Of a stretch of DNA of 64,000 nt, positions 9,797-22,615 are shown one piece after another (positions within the stretch are counted from its first letter, which is position 1; each line of letters opens with the position of its first letter). This stretch comes from Sorghum bicolor (taxonomy: Eukaryota > Streptophyta > Magnoliopsida > Poales > Poaceae), in assembly GCF_000003195.3 (NCBI RefSeq), contig NC_012876.2, positions 41,471,860 to 41,535,859 on the forward strand, written 5' to 3'. The notes below the pieces were generated by a model. It was not told the DNA's origin. It worked only from the letters and a program-made list of their open reading frames with translations, and did no database searches. Position numbers and translations under genes: made by a program.

Positions 9797-11313
9797 TGTT
9801 GACACTAGCTAACACCACTTAGATACTAGGTTGTCATCCCTAGCATGGCGCCAGAGTGTACAAAGGTATTTATAAATGTAAAGGCTCTCTAGAAAATAAT
9901 CTATTCTATCCGCAAGCGCACAGATAAAACACCTCATTGTAGCATTTCACCAGGATAAGTATTCCAGGTATCGTTATTTATAATTTTGCTTAGGGGATCT
10001 TAAGAAGATGGAATTAAATCAAAGGGGCAAAATCTATCAAGGCATAGACTAAAGATAAACTTGCAAGAACATGATTACAAATGAGAAACTCGTCACACAG
10101 TCACATACTTTAGCAGGGGGTAAACCATAAAGATAATGATAATAAAGTATAAGTTCATGGGATAAAGAGCACAGCGATTAGAAAATAGACTACTCCTCAT
10201 ATATGTAGGTGATGTCGGATTAGCTAGAGAATGGATTCTAAGTTATCTACTAACTACTAAGTCATAATCTACTCTAGTTATCTACAAGATCATATATAGC
10301 ATAAAAGACTCTTCATTCATGTATAAGGAACATTGATAAAGTAAATCAGAACATCGCATGACTTACTCCACAATACCGGTTCTGCCTGTCCTATCAACGG
10401 AGGGTGGACTATATAAGAATCAACGAAGCTGTCACTATCGCGAACTACCACACAACTCGGCCAATAGGATACATTTGCAGATAAATAACATCTAAGCACC
10501 ACGCTCACATGTGATCTATCACCTAACTCCCTCGCGTCAAGAGCTAAGCGCTTTGCAAACTTATACATAAACTCATTATCAATTAGAAATATATCAAATA
10601 TAGAACTAGAGCAAACTAAGAGCATAATAATTAGAGACATAATGCAATTAGAACAATAGAATTAGAGAAAGATATGAATAATACCAATCTTTATTACCGA
10701 AGATCCGAATCCAGAGCGTAGTGCTCTACTTCTCTAATTGCTATCTAATCAAACCTCTAAACTTGAAGGATTAGGGAGTAGCTAATTCTAATTCTCTGTG
10801 GGAGAGAAGCTCTAAACCCTAACTTTGATGGCTACCTCTGAATAATGATTTCTCCTCCTCTCCTCCAGGGGCTAGGGGGTCTGGTTTTATAGTCCCCTCA
10901 AGTGAACGTGAGCCATTGGATCAAACCGACATAGATTGTATGGTTTAGATTGATCCTTTAGGTCGGTGGAGCGTAGTCCCGAAGCAGAGTCCTGATTGGC
11001 CTCCTGGCCAGGGTGGGCGCCCAAGGGGGGTGGGCGGCCGCCCAGCTCCCGAGCCCGATTCGCGTCCCGTTCGTTCCCGTGGCTTCTGGATCCTTCTAGA
11101 TTGAGGAAAATTGCGCGGCACGTAATTATCTCGTTGTAAACATGACATGTGGGCCTTCTCTCCATATTTTCTGATAAACCCCTACAGAAATAGATAAACA
11201 CCAAAGCTCGTGGAATTCTGTCAGATAAAACCCTAATTCTAGATGTTTGTTTCATTTTGATCCTTTTTCATGTTTATTTGATTATTAATTTTAGTACTTA
11301 AGGACCGTCAACA
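9797..11313 (-). repeat. 5' LTR of the Athila-type element
   Basis: 1517 bp, ending GTCAACA immediately before the tctgg duplication. Transcription of the element would start in this copy and run leftward. Confidence 0.92.
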
Positions 11314-11318
11314 TCTGG
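11314..11318. repeat. Target-site duplication tctgg, right copy
   Basis: Identical to 1983-1987. Confidence 0.9.
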
Positions 11319-11438
11319 CTCGGAACATTAGTGAAAATTCCTCCTATTATTATACCTAAAAGTCTGGTGTTGCTTGCGTCCTTGTACTTCACGTTCTGCC
11401 TTTATAGCAAGATGATACAATTGGGAAAAATTACGCCA

Positions 11439-12182
11439 TTATTTGTAATCAAGAATGTTCTGGATATCATGATTTAAACTACCAAAGAATCTAGCACTAG
11501 CATCAGTATCATCTTCATGTACACCACAATGTGCTAAACCAATAAGCAATTCTTGATAGTATGCTTCTACGCTTTTATCTCCTTGTTTTAAAGTTTGCAG
11601 TTTCAGACGTAAATCACGTTGATAATAAGGAGGAATAAAACGAGATGTCATACGTTGTTTTAAAGCATTCCAAGTTTGAGGCACATCAGCAACATTATTA
11701 GTATTGCAAAGATCACTCCACCAAAACAAAGCAAAATTAGTAAACTCACTAGTAGCAAGTCTAACTCTATGCTCAGCAGGCACATTATGAGAATCAAATT
11801 TTTGTTGAACAGCAAGCTCCCAATCTAAATATGCCTCAGGATCAATATTACCAGCAAAAGGAGGTAGGCTAAATTTAATTTTAGCAAAAGGATCATTATT
11901 ACCATGGTTATTACCTCCCATATCGCGATAATTGAAGTTATAGCGATGACGGTTGCGTGCATCACCGTCATCGTCCACATCTTCTTTAACAGAGAGATCT
12001 CCATCTACATCTTCATCATCACCACAATCAGATTTTGGGTGTTGCTCAATCTGTTCAATGCAGGTGACCAGATTATTCACATTGTGCGTCAGTTCGTTCA
12101 TAAGATTGCGCTATTCAGTGATGAACGCTGTAAGTTCACCCTTGGACACACAATCATTGAAATCCGTTGGAGATCCTGCCAT
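11439..12182 (-). pseudogene. gag of the old gypsy element
   Basis: Starts at the minus-strand ATG at 12180-12182 (MAGSPTDFNDCVSKGELTAF). It meets a TAG after 23 codons, then reads on from 12101. An acidic stretch is followed by the gypsy gag core: KIKFSLPPFAGNIDPEAYLDW, FWWSDL, RFIPPYYQRDLRLKLQTLKQG, SVEAYYQEL and a RFFGSLNHDIQNILDYK end. A TAA stops it at 11439, after which readable codons continue to the Athila insertion. Its zinc knuckle and protease lie across the insertion at 1202-1987. The gag style resembles chromoviruses such as CRM or Reina; this is a family-level judgement only. Confidence 0.8.
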
Positions 12183-13770
12183 GGTTAGAAAAGAGGGAAA
12201 AACAATAGATCCCTATCAACTAAAAGGAACCAAGTGTTGGTGGTGGTAAAAGTGGAATACAAAATCAGAAGCGACTTACCACCATCTTACAAGTGTTCTT
12301 ACCAAAGCCAAATAGGAGCAAAACCAAATTGGCAAAGTAACCTGTTGTGGAGTGTGGGTAAACAGTTGCAAGATGGATAGGCACAATTTAAGTAGCAAGG
12401 AATAGCAATATTCAAATGTAGAGTTAGCTAAGTTTAATAAGTATCCAAAGGACAAATCACAATTGTTGGCTAAGACATGTCTAGACGTAGCGCAACAAGG
12501 TGAAACAAAGTATGACGGAAGGAACTCAGCGAACAAGCAATAGAGCAGATTTTTCCTTTATCCTGATTTTTTCTGGATTTTCTCAAAAGGCACTAGTATG
12601 AATCAAGATTTTTTATTTTTTCACTATTTTTTTATATTTTTTTCTGAACAAGGATCACAAAAGATGTAACCACAAAAATTGGCAACTACAACTGAGGTCA
12701 GATGTGGTCTACAGAAATTCAGCAAGTTCTCTGAAAAGCGTGCAAAACCCTTGTCAATTTTTTTCTTTATTTTCATGAATTTTTTTGGCAATTTTGATGA
12801 GAGCAAATAGGGCTTCGCTGAGTTTGGGTCAGGTCCAAATGGTGTCAAGAAACTGCTATAAAAATTTCAGATTTTTTGATAAAAGAACGAAAAGGTATGC
12901 CTGTTTTACCAAAGGTATCTCAAGTTATGTTTTTCGAACGGCACAACACGGCGTCGGCGGCGGCGGCGGCAGTTAGGGCAAAGCATCCCTAAACTCCAAC
13001 ACCGATCCCAGTATGAATCATCCCTGTGACTAACAGCAGTAGGTATTCGCCTGATGATGTAAGGAGGGTTGCGAAGCTGGCAAAAGAACAACGGCTGGCG
13101 ACCTATCTAGGGTTAGCGCGGCAGTGAGAGATCACACAAGGCGGATAGCGGAGGCAAATCGAGTAATGTGGTGGCTTCGACTTGTTGTTTGGAAACAGTG
13201 GATAGGATAGCGGCGAAAACTAAGAACAACAACAGTGCAAATGAACTACGACGACGAACACAATCAAAACCAGCAACTAGACTCAACCACGGACACAAAC
13301 TCAACAAAGCAAATCTGAAAATGAAATTGCAAGGCACAATGGGTGATAGGACAGCAGAAAATTAAACTATTTTTTGGGCTTTTTGTGGACTGTAGGTAAT
13401 GAACAAATATGAATCTAGGGCAAACGAGATTATACCTCACGTTAAACCTAAGATATCTTATACCAATTGATGAGGTTCAGGCCCGATCTTCCGAGAGGTA
13501 ATTGGTACATTTATTTGTGGAGAACTCGACATTGGCGATCCAGCTTCAAATCAGCACGATTCGAACCCAGCAACCATTACACCACTGCTCTGTTGGTTAT
13601 CAACCAAGCACAACTTGATTGACCTTACCAAGAAGGCTTTTCCTGCAAGCGAATCGAAGAACACAATCAAGAAAGTATAAACACGCAATCTAAAATTGCA
13701 GATATGAATGACGTGAATATTCAAATGAGGGTTCAAGAACTCGGTTCCAAAGGACTAGTGGAGGAGATCA
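12183..13770 (-). other. Leader and possible LTR remnant of the old gypsy element
   Basis: No coding pattern. At about 13453-13466 the minus strand reads TTGGTATAAGATAT, which could be a decayed initiator-Met primer site (TTGGTATCAGAGC in intact elements). That would put the end of a 5' LTR near 13467. No matching second LTR is in the window, so this is weak. Confidence 0.3.
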
Positions 13771-15540
13771 AGAATGGGGGCTCTAGATCAGAGTTGGTGT
13801 AGATTGTGGGATCATGTTTATTTCTCCAACTGTCGTTCGTTCCATGGCGAGTTGGTTAAAAGAGTGTGGTTTCATTCTTCTGCTCTCTTGTTCTCAATCC
13901 CCATCGATTCAGTAAGATGGGGAATTGAGCCCTTTTGTTTGTTTGGTGTTTTGATTCCATTTCTATGATTCTCGCCGTTGCTATGGCGAGTGGATCAAAG
14001 GAAGGTGAATCTCATGTCTTTTCATGCCTTTTTGGTTCTTAATGCTGAAACTATTTTTTGTTGTACCTATTTTGACTGTAGCATTCTTTTGGTTCTTGCG
14101 GTGACAACCGCACTGCTAAGAACCCTAGGGTTCTCTTAGTGCATTTAGTGCACCTAGGTTGTGGTACCCTACAAGTAGTTTGAGCACTTGTGTTCTTATG
14201 TGTCACTCTTTCTGATTCCCCGTCTCTTACCATGGTGAGTGGATTGGAAGGAGTAGGCCACATCTCATCTATTCTCTCCCCGTTCCACCCTCTCTTGCTC
14301 CCATCAGTTGCAATGGCGTATGAGTTGAGAGAGACTGGAACTTCTTGTGCTCATGGTCTTTCCATCCCCATCGATCTCCATGACACTTGGATCAAAGGGC
14401 CACTAGCTGTGGTGTTTGCTTACGATAAGTTAGGGTCTAAGCCATTTATTAAAGCCATACTGGTTGACTCAGTCGACCCAGGAAGTACCCGGCTAGGCTA
14501 ATACTCTAGCTTGTACTTAGTGAACAACCATTCCCGTTTCTTTTAGCCCAGGGATCAGATATCCGCCGAGAGGGCTAAGATGTTATCCTATCAGTGCTCG
14601 TCTAATGTAGTTGTTCTTTAGTGTTTTGTCACCTCTTTTCATAGTCTTTCTAGGTCTAGTGGTTTGATTGTTTCGCTTTGTTTGTCGCTTATGAGGTAGT
14701 CGCCTCGGGATTAGCGTTGATTGGATCGGGACCTGTTGAAGGAAGGACATGCAGAAGGAATAAGGACCACAGATGAGAACAACTACAAGTGCTTTGAGGA
14801 TCTTGGAAATGACACTCAATAGGTGCCATGTCCCACCCAACCTCATAGAATCCTATTAGACATGCTATAATGTAGATGCTAGTGCTTTACTTTTATGCAA
14901 ATGAACTGAGATAGGATGCATGGTAGAAATGCTTGTGATCCATTATCTTGTTGCAACCTATAACCCTCGCACACCCGCTGTTAGGTTAGATGCTTCCATA
15001 CTACTTGCTACTGCTTCTACTACGCATTGTATCTGTGATGTGATGCATTATGGAGGATTGGATGTGAGTGGATAAGGCACATGGTGCCGATAACTGGGTA
15101 AGGAATGGATAATGGATTTGGGGAGATCTTGGCGTGTGTCTTGGGTGTGTGGTGAGGGACGAGTCGACTGAGCAGGATCTACGATGAGTCTTGGGACAAG
15201 TCTTGCCGAGAGACGCTACCTGGGCGTTCTCCATGAGAGATACCTATGGCGGGTACATGTGACAGGGAGAGGTCCTAGAGTGTAGTGTCTTCGTGGGACG
15301 AAGCACCGAGATGGGATGTGCTGTTTAGCACGGGGGTAATCGGATGTCCCGTCGAGCGGGGCATCGGTTGGCCCCTCATGAAGATGTCCTGTTTGTCAAC
15401 TTAAAGACTGCTATGTTCTATGGACCGGGTCTTAGGAAGCCTTACACGTCACTCGCCTTATTATGGTGCGGGACGGATGTACGACTATCTAGTGTGGTGC
15501 CACTACTACTAGGTTGATAGCAGATAGTGCAGGGAGGTAC
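13771..15540. other. Unclassified repetitive-looking sequence
   Basis: No gene recognised; the short ORFs have no family resemblance. Together with 18791 to about 19793 it probably formed one older repeat into which the solo LTR inserted. The block ending near 19790 with tctaggtcgtttca looks like an LTR 3' end, but I could not pair it. Confidence 0.4.
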
Positions 15541-15545
15541 GAGCA
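15541..15545. repeat. Target duplication of the solo LTR, left (gagca)
   Basis: Matches gggca at 18786-18790 at four of five positions, consistent with one mutation since insertion. Confidence 0.6.
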
Positions 15546-18500
15546 TGTCACACCCTAGTTTTTAAAAGAAAACCAGAGTCATCATATTTGTGCCCAGGAA
15601 GTCCACACATATAAAAAAAGAATAGAAAAATCAGAAACAATGTTATACATAGCAGAAAACATATTTATAATAACACTTACAACTATCAGAGTATGCGGAA
15701 ATAGTTGGTAAACTTCTTAGGCTCCATTGTTCTTAGGGACGGCTGACTGGGGGCTCTGTATGCCAAACACTTCTCATAAGCCTCTAGAAAACTCCATAAC
15801 ATCTTTGTCCTTCTTCTGAGCAGTACTTTACTACACACTGGAGTATGGGGGAAATAGCAAGGGTGAGTTCATGTCGAACTCAACAAGTACAAGCGGAAAG
15901 TATAATGACATGCAAGGCTTAATCAAAGGACAACCTAACACTGTTTAACTGTAGGTGAGCTTTTAAATTAGTAAACTTTTATTACAACTTTATTATTGAA
16001 ACAACCTGTTACTAGTTGTGAGTAGAGCATCCCAACCCTTAATTAGATAAAAAGTACATTAACAATATTATTAATCACCATTATAATTATTATTATTATT
16101 AAGATTTCTGAGGTAGCAACCTCAAATAGTAACTCAGGGTAGCAACCCCATTAAGGTCATGGGATAGCAATCCCAATTAAGAACACAGGATAACAATCCT
16201 ACCAACACAGAATAGCCATTCCGCCAAAGCACGAGGTAGCGACCTCAACCAAGTTTCGCCTCCAAGTTCCATGTGATTCCAATTTGCTCATCATGTGACA
16301 ATCTGGGCTGCTCGTGATCGTGAGCATGGCTAATATATCAGTTTTACACTCTGTAGACGTGTGCACTTTCACTCCAAGTCGTGATTCCCATTTGCCTAGG
16401 GCCGCGACTCCCCAAAACACTACCAAGGTGAGCAGGCAGGGTCTCAATACGAGACCTTTCACAGGGTAAAACTAATAGGATGCCACTCGTAAGTTTTGGT
16501 CAGGGCGCGCGGCAGCTGTGCCTATAGTAATGGGACCCCAAACTGACCGACCTCTTAATATGAATACCCAAGCTACTTCCTTACGCCTACCTAGAAAGTA
16601 ACACCCTACCAGCGGAGGTCATGATAATTAGTCAAGCCAGAGCCATATAGCTTGGAGCAGCACTGTATGTCCCAGGGGGCTGCTCCATGACTAAGTCCTT
16701 ACAGAGAGCAGAGACGGGTACGCCCGACAATCGGGCCAACCAACAGTACCCGCTCCCCCTTTCCTCAACAAACCATGATGCTCGCAAGCACCGCAACATC
16801 TCCATCACCGAAGTGACCATTGTTCATCATTTAAACATTAATCATCATTGAAGAATTCATTAGGCAAGATTATTTACTTTCATTTATTATATGGAATAGA
16901 TGAGCAGAGAAGCTAAGCATAACTACTATTCACTATACTACCTAGGTATACAAGGAATATAGTAGAGAGCTAGTCATGTCCTTAGGGTTTGCAGTATTAA
17001 GACACATGCAATAAAAGTAAATGCATTTAAAGTTCATAGGTATAATATGATCAAAGGGTGCGTGAACTTGCCTTTATTCCCAGTATAACTACTCAGAAGT
17101 CTTTGGTTTCTATCTTCCAGATCTCTATCTTCTGCTACAACTGTCCATCGGAGTTAAAAACGTAGATTCTATGGCTGAAACTAGGTCAGTGGCAAAACTG
17201 TGAATAAGTAGAACTATTTTTCATATTTTAAATAATTAAAACTGAATTTTAAAAGTATTTTGGACTGCCGGCACAATTTCCCTAAAGCGCAGGGGCTAAA
17301 ATAGAAAAGGCAAGGGCATTATATTAAATACTTTTGAACTACAGTGGACTGTAGGTTAATTTCTAACAACCACGAGGGCCTTTCTACAAAATTGATAGGG
17401 TCAACGGGCTGTGGCCGGTTGACCAGCCACGTGGCGCTGCAAGAGAGGCCAGTCCACTGCGCTGTGGACCGAGGGTGGGGCACGGGTCCATCGGGTCCAC
17501 AGTGGACCGCGGTCGGGCTCGGGCGAGCTCGCAGCGAGGGGGGCGCCTGGCCGTGGCGGCGCCATGGCCGCGCCGGTGAGGCTCACCATGGCGATGATGT
17601 AGGGTGCAGGGAGCCGTGCCGAGGGCACGGGCGTGCAGCGCGGACAGCGGCGAGGCCGATGCGCGGGCTGGTCGCAGCAGGGATGGCCGAGGCACGCGGG
17701 CCACACGATGGCAGCGGCTCGGCGGCGGTGGCATCTCCGACGAGGACGTTTGTGCAAAATCAAGAGGGAGAGAGGGCGAGAAAGGCACCGGCGTGGTCGT
17801 CACCTCGTTATGAACACCAAGGGCCGGTCGTCGTTGCCGAAGATGCAGTGGCGGCGGAGATTGACAGTGGCGGGGACCTTCGCTCGACGGCGGGCACGGC
17901 TCTGGTGGCAGTGCGACTAGGGCATGGCGGTGGTGTCGCTAGGGCTTCCAAAGGGGCACGGAGCTCAGTGTAGGGCCTTTATAGGCCGTGGGAAACCTTG
18001 GGGATCGGAGCGCGCACAGGGGAGATCGGGCGGTGATGGAGGCGTCCGTGTGATTCGGACGGAGGTTGGGGACGACCGGCTCGACTGACAGGTGGGGTTA
18101 GGGCGTCAGCGGCATGGTGTGGGCTGGCAGGCAGGGCCCGCGTGGCAGCGGCAGAGGCGGGTGGCGGGCACTGGGCCGGCTGGCTGCGTGCGGGGTAGGA
18201 TTGCGGTGCCGGGCCAAGGCCCAAAGAGGAGGTGCGTGAGCGTGGGGCAAGGTGGGGGCCGAGCATGCCGGAGTTGTGCCGAAAACGAGAAGAGGAGAAG
18301 AAAACCCCTTTTTTGTAAAACAAGATTTCTAAACTATTTTACTAAACCAATTTCAAAACCCTTTTTGAATTCCTAATTTAAGATTACTTTGGAGCTTGTT
18401 TTCCTCACTACTTTTGAAAACAAAACCTATTTTCTTTTAAACATATTTTTCAATTATTCTTGACTCAAGTTTGAATTAGGTTTTCAAATAAGGTTTTAAA

Positions 18501-18785
18501 GCCCAATTTTTTTTAAATCGGAAGGGCCTAATCGTGGCTTGCTTGAATTTTAGAAATTCATTTTCACACACACAAGCCAAAACAAAGCTAGGGAACAAAG
18601 CACACAACAACAAACAAAACACCCTTACCTTTCCCTTGTAAAAGTTTTAAAATTTCTACATTTTTCTCTTTTCGAATTATCAACAATAGGATAAATCTTA
18701 GAATATTTTAGAAAATTTTTAAATCCTTCATTTAATTTATTGTTTTCTAATAACAATCCAAAATTAAAAATTTTGGAGTGTTATA
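15546..18785 (-). mobile_element. Solo LTR, Tekay family A type
   Basis: 3240 bp starting tgtcacaccct and ending gagtgttata on the plus strand. On the minus strand it starts TATAACACTCC and ends GGGTGTGACA, the same termini as the LTRs at 22616-24714 and 47908-50905. The middle (about 16180-16500) is the reverse complement of the central part of those LTRs (about 23770-24070). No internal region adjoins it, and the flanks form a 4-of-5 target duplication, so it is the product of LTR-LTR recombination. The ORFs inside are GC-rich shadows, not genes. Confidence 0.8.
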
Positions 18786-18790
18786 GGGCA
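18786..18790. repeat. Target duplication of the solo LTR, right (gggca)
   Basis: Counterpart of 15541-15545. Confidence 0.6.
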
Positions 18791-19292
18791 TGAGGACCCA
18801 CATCCTCCTAAGACCGCGTAGTGACCTTTGGGGGCCCGGTACTATGCCTCATAGTCTCAGCATGCCGGTGGTACTCCGGTATGGCCCCGTTCACAATGGT
18901 AGGGTGGCATCGTATTTAGTTGGAAGGCAGTCCGGAATCAGCCTAGACAGGAGCCACCATCGATGAAGATGATCTTGTGGTTAGTGTAAACCTCTGTAGA
19001 GTTTTGATTGGTCGATCGATACATATGCCGATTCGTCGGCTATGGACCTTTCCTAAGTACAGCTTCACTTGACTAGAGAGAGAGTCATTTCTACCTTCCC
19101 CTGGGTTGTGTTGGATCCGGCGTTAGCCGTTGAGGCAAGGCACGAGTGGGAGTCATACTTGCCGCCTAGAGAGTGAGAGTGTGGTGAGATGTGTGGAATG
19201 GGATAGATGGATGTGTGGATGAGATGGATTAAAACTTGATGAATTATTATATTTATAAAATATTGATGAACTTGCATAGGAAGACTACAGCC

Positions 19293-19309
19293 ATATATAT
19301 ATATATATA
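19293..19309. repeat. (AT)n microsatellite
   Basis: About eight and a half AT units. Confidence 0.9.
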
Positions 19310-20072
19310 GGACTTTTGATCTACCCTTTGCATTTCCACCTACCACAAAGCATACACAAAAGCATAGGTTAGGAGCCAGTGGCCAGTACAAATCGTACTG
19401 ATACTTTGGAAATCAGGTTATTAATATGAGGACGACTTCAAGGAAATGAGAAGGATTAGTTGGTCTCGTTCTTGCGCTCAAGTTTGGTTCAGAGATAAAG
19501 GCTACGCTCGCTAACAAACTACGCTGACTCTAATGATTACCCGTGAAGGAGGAGCCTTCACCGCTAATGTGCTACATTAACTGTGATAAAGACCCGCGTG
19601 TGTTTCCGCTAGAAAAACTATGTAATAGGGTTGTTGACCAAGAGTTGTAAAGTAAATGTGTTGTAATCACGATGTATGACTATGATAACAGCTGATATAT
19701 GATAATGTGATGGCTCAATTTCTAAATTATCACATTATAATTTGAATCTGTGGATTTTCCCCTTTGTGGAAAAATCTAGGTCGTTTCACAAGCCGGTTCT
19801 TGTGTGGGCACCTCAACAACGTAGACTTAGGTTAGCATTAGTGGCGACGCCGAACCACGAGATAAATATCATATGTTGATTTACATTCTTGTATTACTAT
19901 TGTTGTTAAGGTGCTTATAGAGTTTGTGGCCGATCTACTTGGTGGTACTTGTTCTGCTGCGTATAATTGTTGTTCAATGACTAACATACTTGCAGGAAGC
20001 TAGAAAATTTAGCTGATCTAAATTTTCTTGGTTAAATTTTAAATTGTACTAAGTTCCTCTTGCACAGGGCGT

Positions 20073-20129
20073 CAGTGCCGCCCTTAAAGGCCGACAGTGC
20101 CGCCCTTAAAGGCCAACAGTGCCGCCCTA
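20073..20129. repeat. 22-bp tandem repeat, about 2.6 copies
   Basis: cagtgccgcccttaaaggcc starts at 20073, 20095 and 20117. The third copy is partial. Confidence 0.9.
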
Positions 20130-20283
20130 TAATCTAATAGAATTTCAAGTTGAAATTTTGCAGTACATCTCTAGTGCATCTTCACCAAATTTGGGTTGTG
20201 TTGAACACACGGTTGCAGAAAGACAGTGTTGCCCTAAGTTTTAATTTTTATTTGACCTGAAATTTTGTAGGCCTATTCAAACA

Positions 20284-20297
20284 CCCCCCCCCCCCCC
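20284..20297. repeat. Poly-C run of 14
   Basis: Fourteen consecutive C residues; the length may be unreliable in the assembly. Confidence 0.9.
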
Positions 20298-22610
20298 GCC
20301 ATGTAGGCCTCCTAGGCGACATCAAGGTTCTTTCAGTGTTCCTATTAGAAAATTGATGTACAAGATTGCATCATACACCAATTTTGGTACAACCTGGTTG
20401 TCTGATCAGATCAGGATCACAAAGTCCCAATCTCTAATCCGCTCATGAGAGAAAAGGATCTACAACCAGTAGTATAAAATTTTTATAGAGCTCATGTATG
20501 CAAGAAAATACTATGCAGCAAGCCAAGGGCTCGAAGCTACAAGAAGGAGATACATTTGGAATTTCCGATATAAATCCCATCTTCAATAAAAGAGTGATTT
20601 CATCACATAACATGACTGTCCACCAGCACAGTAACCGATACAGTGGCTCACAAGAATGGTAACCGATCCAGAACTGACTGAATTGCGGAAGAATGGGATT
20701 CAGGGAGAAAGGAGAGAAAACGACTAGAGATTAGGCTGAACTTGGTTGCTTGTGCGTGCCTCCACCGCTCCTTAGCACGTGCGCTGTCACCGCCCATCGC
20801 CGCTCTAGCTAGCACGTTGCCTGTAAGGGAGCCCCCAACGTGATGATGTTCTTGGATGCCGTTTCCGACCCCATTTTGTTGTCCTCTCCTCGTCGCCGTA
20901 GCCAGCCGCCGCAGCATGTGCGCTCCATTGACCTCAAGGTCAGCCTCCACATTGACCATGGCAGTAGGCACTAGTCCCAGATCTGTACGGCCCGACCAGG
21001 CCGTGGCTGTAGCCAGTGGCCGAGAAGAGGGTGGAGGCGCGTGCTGGCCGGCAACTTATGGAATTTGTTAGCCAATATTAAAGTTTTTAGTATATTTTTC
21101 ACATCAAAATTAGGGAAATTTATTTCTTAAATTAAGAGAAGTCATACATACTAATACTAATAGTTCTAAACTGACTTCACCAAATCATTCGATGATTCAT
21201 CCTTAATCAATTTAAGATAACAAATTCCATAATTTGTTAACTTCTGAAAGCTATTAACCTTTATGAGTGCGGTGTCCCTATCTATTCATCTCAAAAAGGA
21301 ACTCTCAAAAAACAACTCGGTCATAAGGGCATAAACTTTAACCCTTTTGTATTACCAAATATGAAATTTGAACAGGAATCAAGTTATGTGCAAAAGCACA
21401 TAACCGAACCTGGGACTAAATCTGGACAACACCTGCTGAAAGCAAGTCATCCAATTTATGTGGAACCTAATCTCTGAAAGCAATGCTTACCTACATGGCA
21501 GACAATGTTGTTTTGGCTAGAGCACTCGGACTTGATGGTTGAGTTGAAGCTGGGGTTTGTCATTGATGACGATGTCATCCGTGGCGACACCGTGCAAGGG
21601 TCACAACTGGTGTTCCATGTTGACAACGCTGCCTGGCCAAGCATGGAGTACACCGTGTCCACCGCCGCTGCAAACTGGAAAACAGGCTCACACTTACAAC
21701 TGAAATAGACATATCCTAAAATAGCAGCATCCTGAGATCCCAGAACTGGCCAAGGCAAGGTACCAGAAGCACTGGAAGGCACATCCTAGTTGAAACCTTG
21801 ACTTGCAGATGATGCTCAAACGCTGCATTGATTGAACAAATCATAAGCAACCATCTTATGGGAGCAGCTAGGGGAGAAGAAATCACATACAAAAAAAATC
21901 CTAAGAATACCATAATCATCAAACTTTTTTGTGTGTACAATTTTCTTTTCACATATTCTAATTAAGGAGAAAATATAAGGTTTGTTGTCATCCGACGACG
22001 GACAAGGTTTCTTGCATTCTTGAAGAAACAACTACAAAATATCAAAGAAAGGATATCAGTAAACCTTACACAAGGACACCCAACACGAGCTGAAATTCAA
22101 GGCATAGGCCTAAGTTTTACTTCACTACAGTCTACAACTCGTGTATCAGACATGGTTTATTTACTATCCTCCTTCGAAGGCAAAACAAACTGCTTTTTGA
22201 TATCTACATTGAAATACCTGTTTGGAAACAAATGATGTACTTAGACGGACACAGAACAAGTAGAAAAACAAAGGAGCCAATCTATCAAACAGGTGGCGTG
22301 CACTGTAATCAGACTGACTAACGAATAGACATCTTTAGGAAAAGTGCCAGATCTATTTGTTTCTAATCAAATGTGCTCTCGTGGACTCTGAATCCGTGTT
22401 CAGAACTCAGTAGAGAGAAAATGAGGACACATCTACCTAAATCTAGCCAATTCAATCCCTCGTGACCAAACAACAAAAATGAGGAAGGATTGTTGGGTCA
22501 GGAAGAAACAAACATAGAAGAGAGGGGGCCAGAATCCAAGGAGGGACGTAGAATGGCCAGCACTGGTACCTCGAGGAAGCACATGGTTGCTACGCAGAAG
22601 CTACCAGATC

Positions 22611-22615
22611 CGGCA
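22611..22615. repeat. Target-site duplication cggca, left copy
   Basis: Directly before the left LTR and identical to 50906-50910. Confidence 0.9.

Larger units (their letters stand above)
1988..11313 (-). mobile_element. Athila-type non-autonomous LTR retrotransposon, nested
   Basis: A 9.3-kb element lying in minus orientation. It has near-identical 1.5-kb LTRs (1988-3502 and 9797-11313), a primer-binding site matching the 3' end of plant tRNA-Asp (9771-9788), a purine tract beside the left LTR (AGCTTGGGGGAGTT on the minus strand), and a perfect tctgg target duplication. Coding order on the minus strand is gag (9444-8161), protease (about 8160-7488), then a large separate ORF (6589-5034) resembling the ATHILA ORF-1 family. 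No reverse transcriptase, RNase H or integrase motif appears anywhere, although the element is bounded by two LTRs and a clean target duplication. It must therefore have been mobilised in trans. tRNA-Asp priming and the gag and protease style are typical of the Athila/Tat branch. Confidence 0.9.
18791..22610. other. Unclassified repetitive or intergenic sequence
   Basis: No protein family recognised on either strand. The minus-strand ORFs at 20971-20648 and 21782-21456 are open, but I cannot assign them. The stretch contains an AT microsatellite, a short tandem repeat and a C-run, listed separately. Confidence 0.4.

Noticed and set aside
13453..13466. Clear primer-binding site for the old gypsy element
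   Set aside because: Only a partial match to the initiator Met primer and no LTR pair, so it is mentioned as weak rather than called.
17344..18376. Several long GC-rich ORFs
   Set aside because: They lie inside the solo LTR, overlap on both strands and resemble nothing; high GC alone keeps the frames open.
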